From: Glandiceps talaboti
Lineage: Eukaryota > Hemichordata > Enteropneusta > Spengelidae
Direction of reading: 5' to 3'
NCBI RefSeq assembly: GCF_964340395.1
Contig: NC_135550.1
Span: forward strand, 33,255,176-33,319,175
Length of the DNA stretch: 64,000 bases
This document shows positions 24,501 to 38,500 of this stretch, in pieces. The position numbers were made by a program, and so were the translations under genes. The stretch's first letter is position 1, and each line of letters opens with the position of its first letter. Under the pieces are notes generated by a model. The model searched no databases and was not told where the DNA came from. It saw nothing but the letters and a program-made list of their open reading frames with translations.

Positions 24501-27500
24501 CTAAATTGTGTTATTTTGAATGTGTACACTGTAACAAGAACATACTGCTTTACATTGGAAGTGCATGGGATCTGAGATATATTTAAGATGTTAAAAGAAG
24601 CCAATTCTTTTTTGGTTGTCTAGTAGGTGATTAGTGATAATTACCTTAAAGTAACCAGTAAAGACTTGTACTCATATAGTTTGTAAGATAAGAAAGCCAT
24701 TTCTGTCCTTTATACCAAGAGATCTTCATATAAGGAACCCTATACCAAGAGATCTTCATATAAGGAACCCTATATCAAGAGATCTTGTTTGTACAGGACT
24801 GATCTATTTGTTTGAAGGATGGCAAAGGTTATAAATAAACCAACAAACCAACCAGTGAAGTGGGAAATTCCAAACATGAATATGGGTTGTCGGTGGCCGA
24901 GTGGTTAAACCACTTGCCTCTTACCACTGCGGTCGGGGTTCGAACTCCATTCAGGGTTTGATTAAATTTACCATGCTGAAAGTAAGAAGAGTGTCATTCA
25001 GTTTGACTTTACCGAACAACACAGGTTTTCCCCGGGTATACCCGTACTCCAGTTTCCTCCTGCATTAACACTGAACTCGTGAGGGATGGCCCTCACTAGA
25101 TTTCTTGGGAGACAAGTGTTTATATATGCCTTAAATAATTATCCAGTATAAATAAAGATTATTATTATTATTATTATTATTACATATTGATCAACTGTAT
25201 TTGACTTTCAATGTAATTTTGATTTTCTATGTAACTGTAGTTAGTATTGTTATTAATTTTGAATATTTCAGGTGACCTATCAGATGTCTATTGTCACCAA
25301 AACATGTAGCATTTGACTGTAGTACTATTTAATCTTGGGGAAGTTGGGGGTATTCATAATGTGTGCTTGAATTATACAAAATACTTGATAATTGTGTTTT
25401 ATGTAGTAACTTTCGTTAGTCTTATTGATGGCATAATTATCTATAGAATAGTATGAATTCAATGTATTATATGTATGTGGATATCACATAGATTCTGACC
25501 ACAACTGGACTTTTACAATGCATTCACAGGCAACTTCCTGTTCAGAAATTATTTATCATGAACAACAATGGATAGCAGGTGGTATTATTGTTCAAGTCAT
25601 CTCATGGCCCACTGTTATCAAACCAAGTAGAGTGTAATGTATGACATGGTTCTAGACATAACATCACTTTTCAGTTTGTATCTACAACCTGGTACAAGTT
25701 TTACTAGTACAGTACATTCCTACAATTATGTATGTTCACAACAGCATGACAACTTCATTGCTAAGAACAATGATTAAAACCAGATGTGACTCGTGAGGTT
25801 ACTAACTTGTCTTTTTAGCCTTCATCTCTGTGTTGAAACTTTGTTGGAATGCTTGCAGTTCAAATAAACTCATGAAGACTAGTGAAATTTCTCTCATGAC
25901 AGTTTGCCAAATGATTTCACCAATAATAACGACACTAACTGTAGTAATTTTCCACTCTGTGTCCTAGGCTAGAACTGCTACAGAGCGGCACCCATAAGGT
26001 AATGCTCCGGTCTAAAATCGAGCTACAGATCTGTAGCTCACTTTAAATACAGATTTTGTTGAGATTATCCCATACTTCTTAGAAAATAGAACATATCCTA
26101 TGTTGCTCACTATAAATACATCATTTATAGTTGGATTAAATCTTCAAAATGTTAGTTTGCAGCAAAGACTACTGCAAATTCAATTCTCAAAGAGCTGACA
26201 ACACAAGTAGCAACCGTTTTGGATTATATGGGATCTTGTACAATTTGAAAGTATTTATTACAGTTTCTGAAAATAATTGAGATATTTACCATGTCAATTA
26301 GGTATTTATAACTAGAAATGAAGTTACAGAATGCCAAATTTTCATGATGTAATGTGAGATTTTATCCATGATACTAATTTCCAAGTAATTTTAGATTGCC
26401 TCAGTCTCTGTATGGAATTGTACCTTTGGTTGTTGTTTTTTTGCAAACCCAAACAGAAAATAAAAAGAGAAAAGAAAAAGTGTTAAAACACAAAATAAAA
26501 TGTAAAAAAATGATAAAAATTTATTGCAAAGCAAAACAATACTACAATATTATTGTAGCTACACCAATGATACCATGGTACAACAAATGTGACATGGTTT
26601 GAATGAGAATGCAGACGTGTATATATAAAAATAAGAGATGAAAATACAGTTGTACGGTACATACAATGTAATGAATATCATGAAGTCATCATGACAGAGG
26701 GAGCCATGGTATTAGTAGAAATGCAACTGGGGCACTATGGGCCTGCTGCCCTTGTTGGATTCCCTGTACAACTTATGTCTATTTTATGGGGTGAACATAT
26801 AGCCCATGTTCCAAGGCCACTGCACTAAATTGACCTTACAAGTCAGGTGGATGAATGAAAAATGTAACTTTTGCTAAACAGATCTAGAGATGCTGGATCA
26901 ACATCAGTGTAGTGAATGCAAACTCCAGTCTAGTTCCTGATGGACCATATTCTGTACGATGTTATCTTCATACTGGTTTAGTATGATGATAACGTAGTAT
27001 GGAATATGGTCCAACAGGAACTAGACTAACTCCAAGCCAAAGGTTTGGTGCCAAAATAGATCAGCTACCATATTGTCAGACCTCACTCAGAGCATGTAGA
27101 GAATTTGAATAAAGCTTGTGGTACTTTGATTTCTTTACTGCATGTTACATGAATTGTTTGTATTTCCACATAGTTGAAACCTTCTGTTCACTTGTTGACT
27201 ATATCCAGTTTAAACTATGCGGAGTGTGATATAATGGTGTGAGATAAACATGTATTTCTGTTACTTGTTTAAATCAACAGCATGAACCAAACGGCTGCAA
27301 CTTTATGTTTTTGTCCTGCAACAACCTTTCCGATTGGTTGTAATCACAGGGAGTGTTACTGACGTCATATCATGAGCTGTCTGAAATCAATCCCTCCAGT
27401 GAGTGCAACATTCCATAAACCCCAGGAGAAGATCTGGATTTGTCAATTTATGTTAGTGAGAATATGGGTAGTTAGTCAGTGATTTGGAATATCCAGACAT

Positions 27501-30500
27501 AGGGGTGGTCAGGGCCAAAGGGAACGTTTTGAGAAAATTATGATTTGCCTAACCAAAAAGTGTGGTTTGTGCTGAGTTATTACCTTGTATGAAGGAATGA
27601 ATTGTAAAGGCTTTATCAGGTGAAGTTCAAGAAAGTAGGTCAGGTCATTATTGTCTGTGGTACTTTTTAGGCACCTGTTGTGATACTTGAGTGGTTGTCC
27701 CCCCCATGGAGATAATGATCAAGGCCAATGATGGAGTTACCATCTTAAGTTTAGATAAATGGTTTAGAATTTCGGTAAGGGATGTGCTAGTCTGTTACTG
27801 GCAACATTTCAACTGTCAAACCTTACTGGAATACACTTGGTAGACTACTTCACTAGAAAACTTCTGGCAACATTTTGATGTAAGTGTCTTTGAACTTGGT
27901 CATCTGGAAATTCCTCAGGCAGTCACCAGTATTTGTAGGTATACAAACCATGCCACTAGATATATCTGATACTGACATTATTGTATTTAGCTCTGCTGTC
28001 TTTTCCAGTTCATTGAACTTACATTGCTCAATTTTCAAATCTGATAATTTGCTGATAGTGATCATTCTCTCACAGCAGTTATTGCTCACGGCAACCGGAT
28101 GTCTAATGCTGAAGTACTATCTTGTGGTTGGCTCTCATATAATCAAGTAGGAAATTGAAACAAAACATATGATCTGTAATTGGGAAGCTTTGCCTCATAT
28201 GTGGACCATGAAATTTGTGAGCTTTCTGTAAAGTTGTTACACATGGTAAACTCTCATCAGGTGTAGTGACAGAATCTTGGCGAGTCCATGTTGTGTTGGT
28301 CAGGAGTAACTGTTCGTGCTGTGGATTGTTTACTACTAGAATGAATGTTTACATTCAGGTCCATCATATTTTCAACATACTACCTGGTATATTTACTATG
28401 TCAGTGGTTGGATATCTGAATAAAAACACTCATGTGATTTGTGAACTCATTGACTGAAAAAAGATACAGGAATTCTGATTATAGCTTGCCAAGTTTCTCT
28501 GGAATTTTATCTTGAATGTAACCGTAACCATTGGCTGTGACCTATAGATGTTGATGGTCAGTATGTGTATTTATCAGGAATTGGAATAAAATAGCAAGAC
28601 AGCCAAACAGGCATGAATGTGACTTGTTGTCATGGTCACAGTTGCCATCTTATAAAGTCATTCAAAATGACACTTAATTGACACCATAATTAGGAAGAGA
28701 TACTTGTAAGAATGATTCATGGTAGTTTACATGATAGAACTTAAATAAACAGTGTTCTCTAGATAGTTATCACCATTATATACATAAATGTAAGTGTTCC
28801 CTAGATAGTTATCACCATTATCCCTGCATGATGTTTACACACAACTACTTACTAATAGTTTGTATGATTCCATTAGCTTGAAGCTGGAAATCAAAGCATC
28901 AGCAGAAGTGTAACACTGATTTCACCTAGTTTGGCACAATTCTCAGGTTCTTTCTTTCTTTTATGGTGTAGGGTTGATTGATTTTGGTAATTGGTTGACA
29001 AATGTTCTTTCTGTTCATTTTCAATAAAAAATGGAAATGCATGATAGTTTAAGTTAGGACATTTGAAAGTCCATATTTAGTATTTTTCAAAGATTTTGAC
29101 ACTATTAATACAAAGAAAGGCTATACTATTGTAAGTCTTTACCAATGCAAGAATATCACTTAATCTTAATAGTTTATGATCTGTAAATTTTACAGAAGTT
29201 CCTGGGTCGTCGCAAGTTATCAGCACAGTCAATGACATCAATATCAACAGTTGGGGACAGTGACACCATGTCAACAACTGGAAGGACATTTTCAAGTAGA
29301 AGAAAGTTTGTCAATGTGGTTCTACCTACTCAAGAAGAAACACAAGTAGCAGTTGAAGTAAGTTCCATGTAATACAACTCTTCAAATGTAGAAGATTTTT
29401 ACTGGGAATTCTACTAACTATGAAGTGTTCCCAAATGAATGTTTTGTTTATGTGGTGGTTGGTACATCTTGTGTTTAATTTCACTCAAAAGTAGTAGCAA
29501 TAGCCAATATGTAACAAAATACTTTCGATAATTTCAACAACATAAAAAGTTTCAAATGAAAAGTAAATTTTCTTGCAAAACAACATCCAGTGAAAAAAAC
29601 ATCAATGCTGTGTACTATTACAGCAACTCTATTTCTCCTACATTATTTTTGCTTTCCTGGAATGATTCATCATACTTCGAGAATCATGGCTTTTCCCAGT
29701 ATTTCTTCACTGTTCTATGAAATATCCTGGTCTTGTTCCCACTGCTCACACTTTTCACCTATTAAAGTACTTATATCCAATTATCAAAAAATTGATGATA
29801 ATGTTATGATATTTGTGAATCAGTTATCTCACTAGTGTACATAATGTATAATAATAGCAGTGAATAGCATGATCTTAATTGGGAAAATTCAGGGAGTACT
29901 GGCAATTTTTCATAGCGTCACTAATGTCTACCAGTCAAGTCTAATTTGAAAAACGATAGGTATAGCCTGCTGTCAGGATTTATGATAACTTAAAACTTTC
30001 ATTTCCTGAAGGGTAGATTGTAGGAACTATAACAGTCCAGGCATGTCTGATCATTGCTTGCCAATATATACATTTTGTCATAAGCAAATGAAAAGCCTCA
30101 AGTTAACACAATCTAATGTTAAGCTGATCTCCATTTGCACTTGGGGTCTAGTACAATGTATTAACCCTGTTCAGAAAGGTTTGCATGTGTAAGACTGCAA
30201 CGGATATAGCGATAAATAAACCATTATAAGTCTTGTGAACAATGGAAATAGTCTAGATCTCTATAAATGAAAATCATTTCTTTATTAGCAAGACAAAAGT
30301 CTACTTAATTGTTGTCAATAAATGTATGTGCATGTCAGTTAAATTGAACTAAAAGTAGAAAGAATGCTATTGAATGAATGGGCAGGTCTGTACTGAGTGT
30401 ACATCAATAGTTATCATTGTTTTGACAGGAATTAATAGAATTTGGACAAAAAGATAACTTTTTCTGACCATTTATCATGTATGTGAAAAATTAAAACTAA

Positions 30501-31391
30501 TTATACGATGTATTGTCATAATATGTGTGGGAAAATATATGACAAGTATTGAATGCAGTTAATAGAAAATGAACAATTAACTAATCATTAAACAGAGAAG
30601 CAAGTAAAGAAGTTTCATTTTTTTCTTTGCAAGGAACAGTAATCTGGAATAATTTTACCTCTAGCCAGTCTAGTAAACTCATGAAGTTAAAAACCAATCA
30701 ATAGTGAATTGTGTCTCCACGTGTAATCTTTTGATAATAGTTTGCAAACTTTCTTTGTCAAAGTGATTGTAATCAGGAACACAAGTTGATAAGTTCACTA
30801 TGATTTGAATCTTCACTTAGTTTAATGTAGTACATTGACTGTTTACAGTTCCTTAGAAGATTAGCTTAGGAACTGAAACTGGACCATTCAAAATGTACAA
30901 ATCTCTATTAGCTGATATTTGCTGAAAATGTTCTGCAAAAAACTTGACATAATTCGACAACTGCAAATATGTTTTCATGACAATCAAGGAAGCAGCTACA
31001 GACCTACTTTCAAATTTGAAAGTCCCAGTGTTTGTTACACCACCAAGGACCCTTCTGTAATAATTCATTATTTCAAAATTTTAAAAGGAACATTTTGAAT
31101 GACTTCCTGTTGACACTTGTTTGTTTGTGGGAATGTAGGTTGAGATGATGGAATTAATCTATTATATACAAAGTTCAACTTGACTACAATTGGTTTAGTG
31201 GCTCTGTAAACAACGTTGCCTCATAAATCAGACACTACAAATCTTGATTTGGAACACTTGAATACAAAGATCATTATCAGGCAGATTTGGTGGACAGCAT
31301 AAAGGTTGATGAGTGACATAGTTTTTATTAGCACAACTGAACTGATAAGGTTTAGTAGTGCTATAGGCATGGTGCAGTGTCTGTCCATTTG

Positions 31392-31441
<50 letters not shown>

Positions 31442-34400
31442 ATATGTGTACGACTTAAACTCAAAACCTCCAGACCAATTGCCTTGGTGTTTGGTGGAGA
31501 CATTACTTTTGATGTCTAGCTGGGAAATTGTTCAAAGCAAAATGATTACATCACAGGTATGTGATTTGAGTAAAACAAATATCATTTTTGGTCAAAAAAC
31601 TTGAAATAAAAAAAATAACGGGCAGATTGGTCTAAAATCTGATATACTTGACAAAACAGCATGGACTCTCTTGTAGAAATAATAATAAAAAAGATTCCAG
31701 ACTGGCCCACCAGACTTTGTACAAGTTTTTGACCAAAAAATAACTTTAGGGTAGATAACTGATCAAATTCAGCCTTGCCCTTACTCCCGTATGCAGTCTC
31801 ATTACATACATTTTATGGAAAGAGACTATTGTTTGTTTCTTTTACATACCATTCAAAACGCAACCATCATTTCACAGTGTCATGGAAAAAAATTCCAGCT
31901 CTGGTTTGCTAGAATGCATTTTATGTATGTGTGCATACAATTTGAGGTCAAGTGAAGATAATTAAGGAAAGGGAAATTAATTGATCATTTCTCTTCATCA
32001 GACTTTAATTATAACTTTTTACAAGTGATTAAAAAATACATGTAGTATTGTAACACAGTAGTGTGTCATCAAAATGTGACACCGTCCTTAGTAATACAGA
32101 AGATCTCATATGAACTCTTGAAAAAGTGCATTGTGATGGAACTGTGGAAACTTTAATACATAATTGCTGTGGATAGTTTCAAAACTGATGGTCAAGAACT
32201 TCACTGATAAGATTTCTCATGTTACAATGTACGGTTTGGGTGGTCTACATTTTATAGCAGTACCACTATAACCTGTGTCAAAGGATAACAAATTGCAGTC
32301 TACCAATCTCAGTATGTGTCACTTACTGTTTCAAATTAAAGGTAAATTTATACTGTCAAAAGTTCATTTATAAGACCAAACATTTACTATTATAATATGA
32401 TACCCTCAACTTCTAGTATGTAGGAATACAATGTAATGAGGAAAAGGCCTGTATTTACTATTTGCCAGGGATAGTTGATTCGTTTCTGAAGTTCGGATGG
32501 ATGGATGGCATGGGATTTTGTTTACATGATTTTTTCCCATTGAGGAACTCCTTATAAACTCCCATCATGCACCCTACTTCATAGGTTGGATGGTAGGTCT
32601 CATTGGAGTCAAAGTGTATAGTATATAATGCAGTCTTAGATATTAAAGCTGTCTAATGACCATTTTGATATTGTCAAGGTTGATATGTGAATTTGTCACC
32701 AAGGCTAGCAAGTCTGCAGCACAGTATACTTTCAGTTTTGACAGTACATACATTTGTCACCAAGGCTAGCAAGTCTGCAGCACAGTATACTTTCAGTTTT
32801 GACAGTACATGTACATACATTTTTCACCAAGGCTAGCAAGTCTGCAGCACAGTATACTTTCAGTTTTGACAGTACATGTACATACATTTCTTACCAAGGC
32901 TAGCAAGTCTGCAGCACAGTATACTTTCAGTTTTGACAGTACATACATTTGTCACCAAGGCTAGCAAGTCTGCAGCACAGTATACTTTCAGTTTTGACAG
33001 TACATACATTTGTCACCAAGGCTAGCAAGCCTGCAGCACAGTATACTTTCAGTTTTGACAGTACATACATTTGTCACCAAGGCTAGCAAGTCTGCAGCGC
33101 AGTATACTCTCAGTTTTGACAGTACATACATTTCTTACCAAGGCTATCAAGTCTGCAGCACAGTATACTTTCAGTTTTGACAGTACATACGTTTGTCACC
33201 AAGGCTATCAAGTCTGCAGCACAGTATACTTTCAATTTTGACAGTACATACGTTTGTCACCAAGGCAAGTCTGCAACATCCAAGGATACCAGCCATTCTG
33301 ACACAAGTGTCATCCCATAGTAATGAATAACATAATTCAAAAAGTTATTTGATACACAGAGATCAAGAGATCACACATTGCAGGAACCACATTCTTGCTA
33401 GCCAGGGACATGTGTGAAAACAACATTCTCTTTTGAAAACAAGACATATTTCATTCATGTTGTATAGTTTGATATGTAGTGTAAAAAGAATAAAAGTGTA
33501 TATTTAGTTCATCTAGTTGCTTAGTGCCCACGTTGTGGTCTCTAAATGTTATCAAATTTTGTTGTGTTATTTTTGTAACTGCCTTGGATTGTTTTGAGTT
33601 CATTTGGTACAGCCTTCAGACAGAGACATATGATAGATTAGAGAGAGCAGGGTTATTGTTGGCATGACTGGAGACACTGCCAAGAAGCTCTTAAATTCTA
33701 CTTCTGTTTGGCATGTACATGGTTCAGACACATGGTCCAAACTGTTTTCTTGCTTTTCTTAGTGTTTATTACCGAGATCACTTACAGGAAATTCATTCTT
33801 GGGGGATGAGCAGATAGCTTCTGACTGAAGAAATTGAACCACTTGTCAATTATGGAGGTGATAAGGTTAATGTGTATGATCCAGACATTACCAATACTCC
33901 AGTACAGTTCAACCTGTACAGTTCAATCTCATTCTAACATTAGACATGCTGTCCATCATTAACCTGTCCAGCCTTTATAACTCACTATGCATCCTTAGTG
34001 TTTTTTCTTGATAACAGTTTTACTGGTTGGCGGGTGTGTTTGAATGATTCAGCTAAAAGGAACACTTTTAGTTTGACCACAACCAGAAGGAAGTAGTAAA
34101 TAATTTTTATAAACACTGATAAAGATGAAGTATGATTTAAACATGAAAATATCATTATGAGAGTATCAGCTTGTCGAGACTTGAATGTAATTCTAGAGCA
34201 TCATAGGAGTCAATGATCTGTTTAAACAACAACGCATATGCTTTTCTCATTGCATATCTAATCTGTTAATACCAGTGTGTGTGTGATTCGAAGATTCTGA
34301 TTTATCCCCTTCCAGACTGAGTCATGCATGAGTCACGGTTTTCAATGAGTAGTTTCTCAAAAAGTATGGAGTATAAACCACATGATATATTGATACTGCT

Positions 34401-35529
34401 TGGTGTGTATATATAGTCAAAATAGAAAGTGTATTACAGTCTCAGCCTTTTGAATTAAATACCTCAGCATATCACATCTCCGTATAGGATTGGTGAAAAT
34501 AGGAACAATAAATGTGGTTTAGTTCATATAATAATAATAATAACAATAATAATAATTTTATTTGTCAAAATAAATTTGGAAATTTGTTGGGGGGGGGGGG
34601 GGCTGCATTGGTCAGCAGTGTCAAACTGAGCATCACCCTTCTTATATACAGACCTGGTTAAGCCCAGCCGACACCTGGTGGGTTCAAACCCCGGCTGCAG
34701 AGGTAAGAGGCGTACGAGCTAACGCTCGGCCACCGACAACCCATAGCTATGCTGCTATTCTATAAAACAGGGAAGTATTGATTCAAGTTGATGCTGTAGA
34801 ATCTTTTCAAAGCTGTAACTCTCTCTCTGCAACCATAGACAGACACAGATTATCCACTGTCTATGGTGCAACAGAAGACAAGTATAATAAATGGGTGAGG
34901 ATGCACTTGTAGGGCTTCATCCACCACAAGCAGTGCACCTACCATATGCTCAATAAAAAACACCAGACTTTGTTTACTAAAGACAGTATACCATGATGTA
35001 TCTTGTATACTTTAATTTTATTACTATATAACACTTTGACTGTTGCAAAAATTCTGACATGAATGCACTAACATGACTTTCAACACAGACTCCGTAGAAG
35101 ATTCACTGTCTAGTATCATCTTTAAGATAGACTTTCTGTAGTAAGGGTATACATAGAAATTAGCTTTGTTAACTCAACACAAAACAGACTGACTGACTGA
35201 CTTGACTGAAAAGTTAGAACACTGATTTATTTTCAAAAGGTATGAAACTATTTGTAACTAAGATAACTTAGTATTTGTATTAGCTCTAATACTACCTTTA
35301 CAGATCCTCTTAGCTTGTAAAGTGTGTAAATGCTAGTACTAGTAGCCTAGAGTCTTCAGTTTTCAGTCATTATTGTAGTTGATAATCATGAAAACATCAC
35401 AGACTTTGCTAATCTTTGGAAATAAATGCTAACATAGTATAGTTGGTCTGTTGTGTGTTCTTTTCATTGATCCTGTCAGATGAGTTAATCATAGTCTGTG
35501 CTACCATTTTTTGTTTGTTTTGATGATGA

Positions 35530-35567
<38 letters not shown>

Positions 35568-38500
35568 TGGGGAGTGGCTGGCTACAGTACTAACATGGTG
35601 TCTTCTAATGCATATGGTTGAATGGAAGTGGAAATTGTGTAATAATACAAACTAAGTCATATATTGTCATAAAATATGACAAGGTGTTCTGACTGTACAG
35701 TATTTCTATCCTGATATGGTGATATGTCTAGCTATATGTACAATGCCATGTGTTTTCGATAATCAAATATTGATATTGTAAATGAAACAAACAAAAATAC
35801 AGTATGTACCTGTCTTCATCATGATTTCTACCTATTAGACTCTATAACTACATGTAATTTGTATGACAGTTAGAAATAAAAAATAACATGTAGAATCTAA
35901 GAAATCATTACTTACTACGGTATTCAAGAAATCGGGGCCTGTGGTATTCAACAAAACAAAATGAAAGAAAGAAAGAAAACTGTAATAAACTTGAATGCCA
36001 TGTCATCCAACTTTACAGTCACTTGTAAAAATTTGAACGTTCCCTCTGTAAATGAGCATGGCTGTGTGCTGAGAAGCCCAGAGAATATCAACCTGTTTAG
36101 CTCACTATACTAACTTTGTTTTAACAGATGATTAGATCAAGACAAAACCCAGTGATAAGCTGGCATGTCAACGGGAAGATTCTAACCAGATGGAAAAGGT
36201 TCAATCAAACAAAGTGAGATGGTGAACTTTAGAAATACAGCTCATTGAACTGTGTGTGGCACCAACTTCTGTTCTCAATCTCAAGTTCACACAGTTATCT
36301 TACTTATCACATCAGATAATGTGTGTTTTTCAATCGTCTACACAGTCACACTGACCATGTTCCTTCAAGCCAAGTTTGCATGACATCGAACAATCATAGT
36401 GGCATGTTCCTTCAAGCTAAGTTTGCACATGGCATGGAACAAATCATGGCCAGACCCTCAGTTAAGCAGGGTAGGGATGAAAATAAGCCTTTTCATTTTA
36501 TGTATTTTTGAACATATCTTATAAGTCATAGAAACAAATGTAAAGTACTGTTGAAATACTCATTGCAATTTTAGAACAAGTTGCATGAATTTTAAAAACA
36601 ATGGCTTTGGTTTTCCGTACACAAGGTGAATCCTAAATCTTTGCCCATATGTGTTGACAGGCTACTAAAAATAGACCTTAAACAGATAACTGTAACCAAG
36701 GTATGGCACATGTAATTGTTGGAATTTATACAAGATTTATTCATATAGAGTGTGTGATTTATGAATCTGTGATTTGATTTGATTTATTAAAGTGTAGGTT
36801 GGAATCTATGCTCTCGTCATACATACACAGATATGGTAGCCTGGCAGACAGAAAGTAAAGTGTCCATTCCATGATGTATGTTTTGAAGTCTGGGTGCATT
36901 GTGTCATTCTCAGTTTCAGATATACTTTGGTATTATTTTAAACTGAAATTGGGATAAAAACAGAGCAAGTACGATTCACAGAAAATACTAGTAATGTTAG
37001 TTTTGACATATCATTAGAGTTGACATATCATGTAGTCTTGAAGTCTGTTTTAACTTTTAATGTCTTCAGTGTAATGTAATGTCATGTCATGTGACTCATG
37101 CCTGTAATTGTGATTTTGTGTTGTTGAAAAAGAAAATTTAGAGATGTATAGAAACCCTGTGAATTTCAGATGTTTTACTAATTTTACTGTTACAAATGTT
37201 CATTTGTATATATACATGTACATCAAAATTGTTATGTTGGCATTATAGTAGTCCAGCAACTTGACTGTCAGCATGACAGAGTGGCATTCTGGTAATCAAC
37301 ATTGTCAAGCTGTATAGCCAAGTCTTTGGAGAGAGTGGCATTCTGGGTATCAACATTGTCAGGCTGGATAGCCAAGTCTATGGGCAGAGTGGCATTCTGG
37401 GTATCAACATTGTCAGGCTGGATAGCCAAGTCTATGGGCAGAGTGGCATTCTGGTGATCAACATTGTCAGGCTGGATAGCCAAGTCTTTGGTCAGAGTGG
37501 CATTCTGGGTATCAACATTGTCAAGCTGGATAGCCAAGTCTTTGGGCAGAGTGGCATTCTGGTGATCAACATTGTCAGGCTGGATAGCCAAGTCTTTGGT
37601 CAGAGTGGCATTCTGGTGATCAACATTGTCAGGCTGGATAGCCAAGTCTATGGGCAGAGTGGCATTCTGGTGATCAACATTGTCAAGTCTGTGGGCTAGA
37701 ATTAAAGATGTTTGTTTTCATGTTACGTACTTTATAAAAGAATCTTTTAGGAAACTTTGGTTTGCTTGTACAACAAAATAGTTGGTTTTGATAACTGTGA
37801 CTATAAATTCTAAGTGTAAAATTCCTTCTTAGTGCCTCTACTTGGTTTTGGTAAATATACTCGACCCTGACCAATCGGCTGTCAGTGTGGGATTTGGATT
37901 GGTAAATATACTTGACCCTGACCAATCGGCTGTCGGTGTGGTATTTGGATTGGTAAATATACTCGACCCTGACCAATGGGCTGTCGGTGTGGGATTTGGA
38001 AGAAGTCCAATATTGAACTGCAAGATAGCAGCAGTGGGCTGTTATAAATTTCTGAAGAATGCCCAGTATTTGAACTGAATAAATTCCAGTGTCAACCCAG
38101 GTCACCGGTTGACATACCATCTCAGAGTATACAAGAAAATTGTTAACATACATGGGAGATTGCAGAATAGAAAGACAGTTAGCGATGCAAAGGTTATTGG
38201 TGTGATTCGGGTGATAACATATTATTTATACCCAATGCACTAAAGATGAGTTAAGAAAATCTCACATGGTCACCAGATACTTTCACTTGCCTCCCTCCAA
38301 CATGCTGCAAATATTCAGAGATGTCTTCTTTTTTAGTTGATTATTCGTCAGCACTAGTTTTACTGCTTAGAATTTATGAACACATACCAGTTCTCAGAGA
38401 TACATTTATAGCTACTGGTATGTAAAGTATGGTGTGAAGGAATACAATAAAAACTTTGCTTTGCATATCACATATTGCAATAACATCTAACCATATCTTT

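Larger units (their letters stand above)
29358..32693. other. intron 2, first part
   Basis: AT-rich. It contains a (TG)n tract at 31393-31441 and an antisense open stretch at 30853-31068, listed separately. Nothing else is recognised. Confidence 0.45.

Noticed and set aside
24884-24955. Possible tRNA gene
   Set aside because: A and B boxes are canonical, but the segment does not close into a cloverleaf and is followed by a SINE body and ATT tail; a second truncated copy exists.
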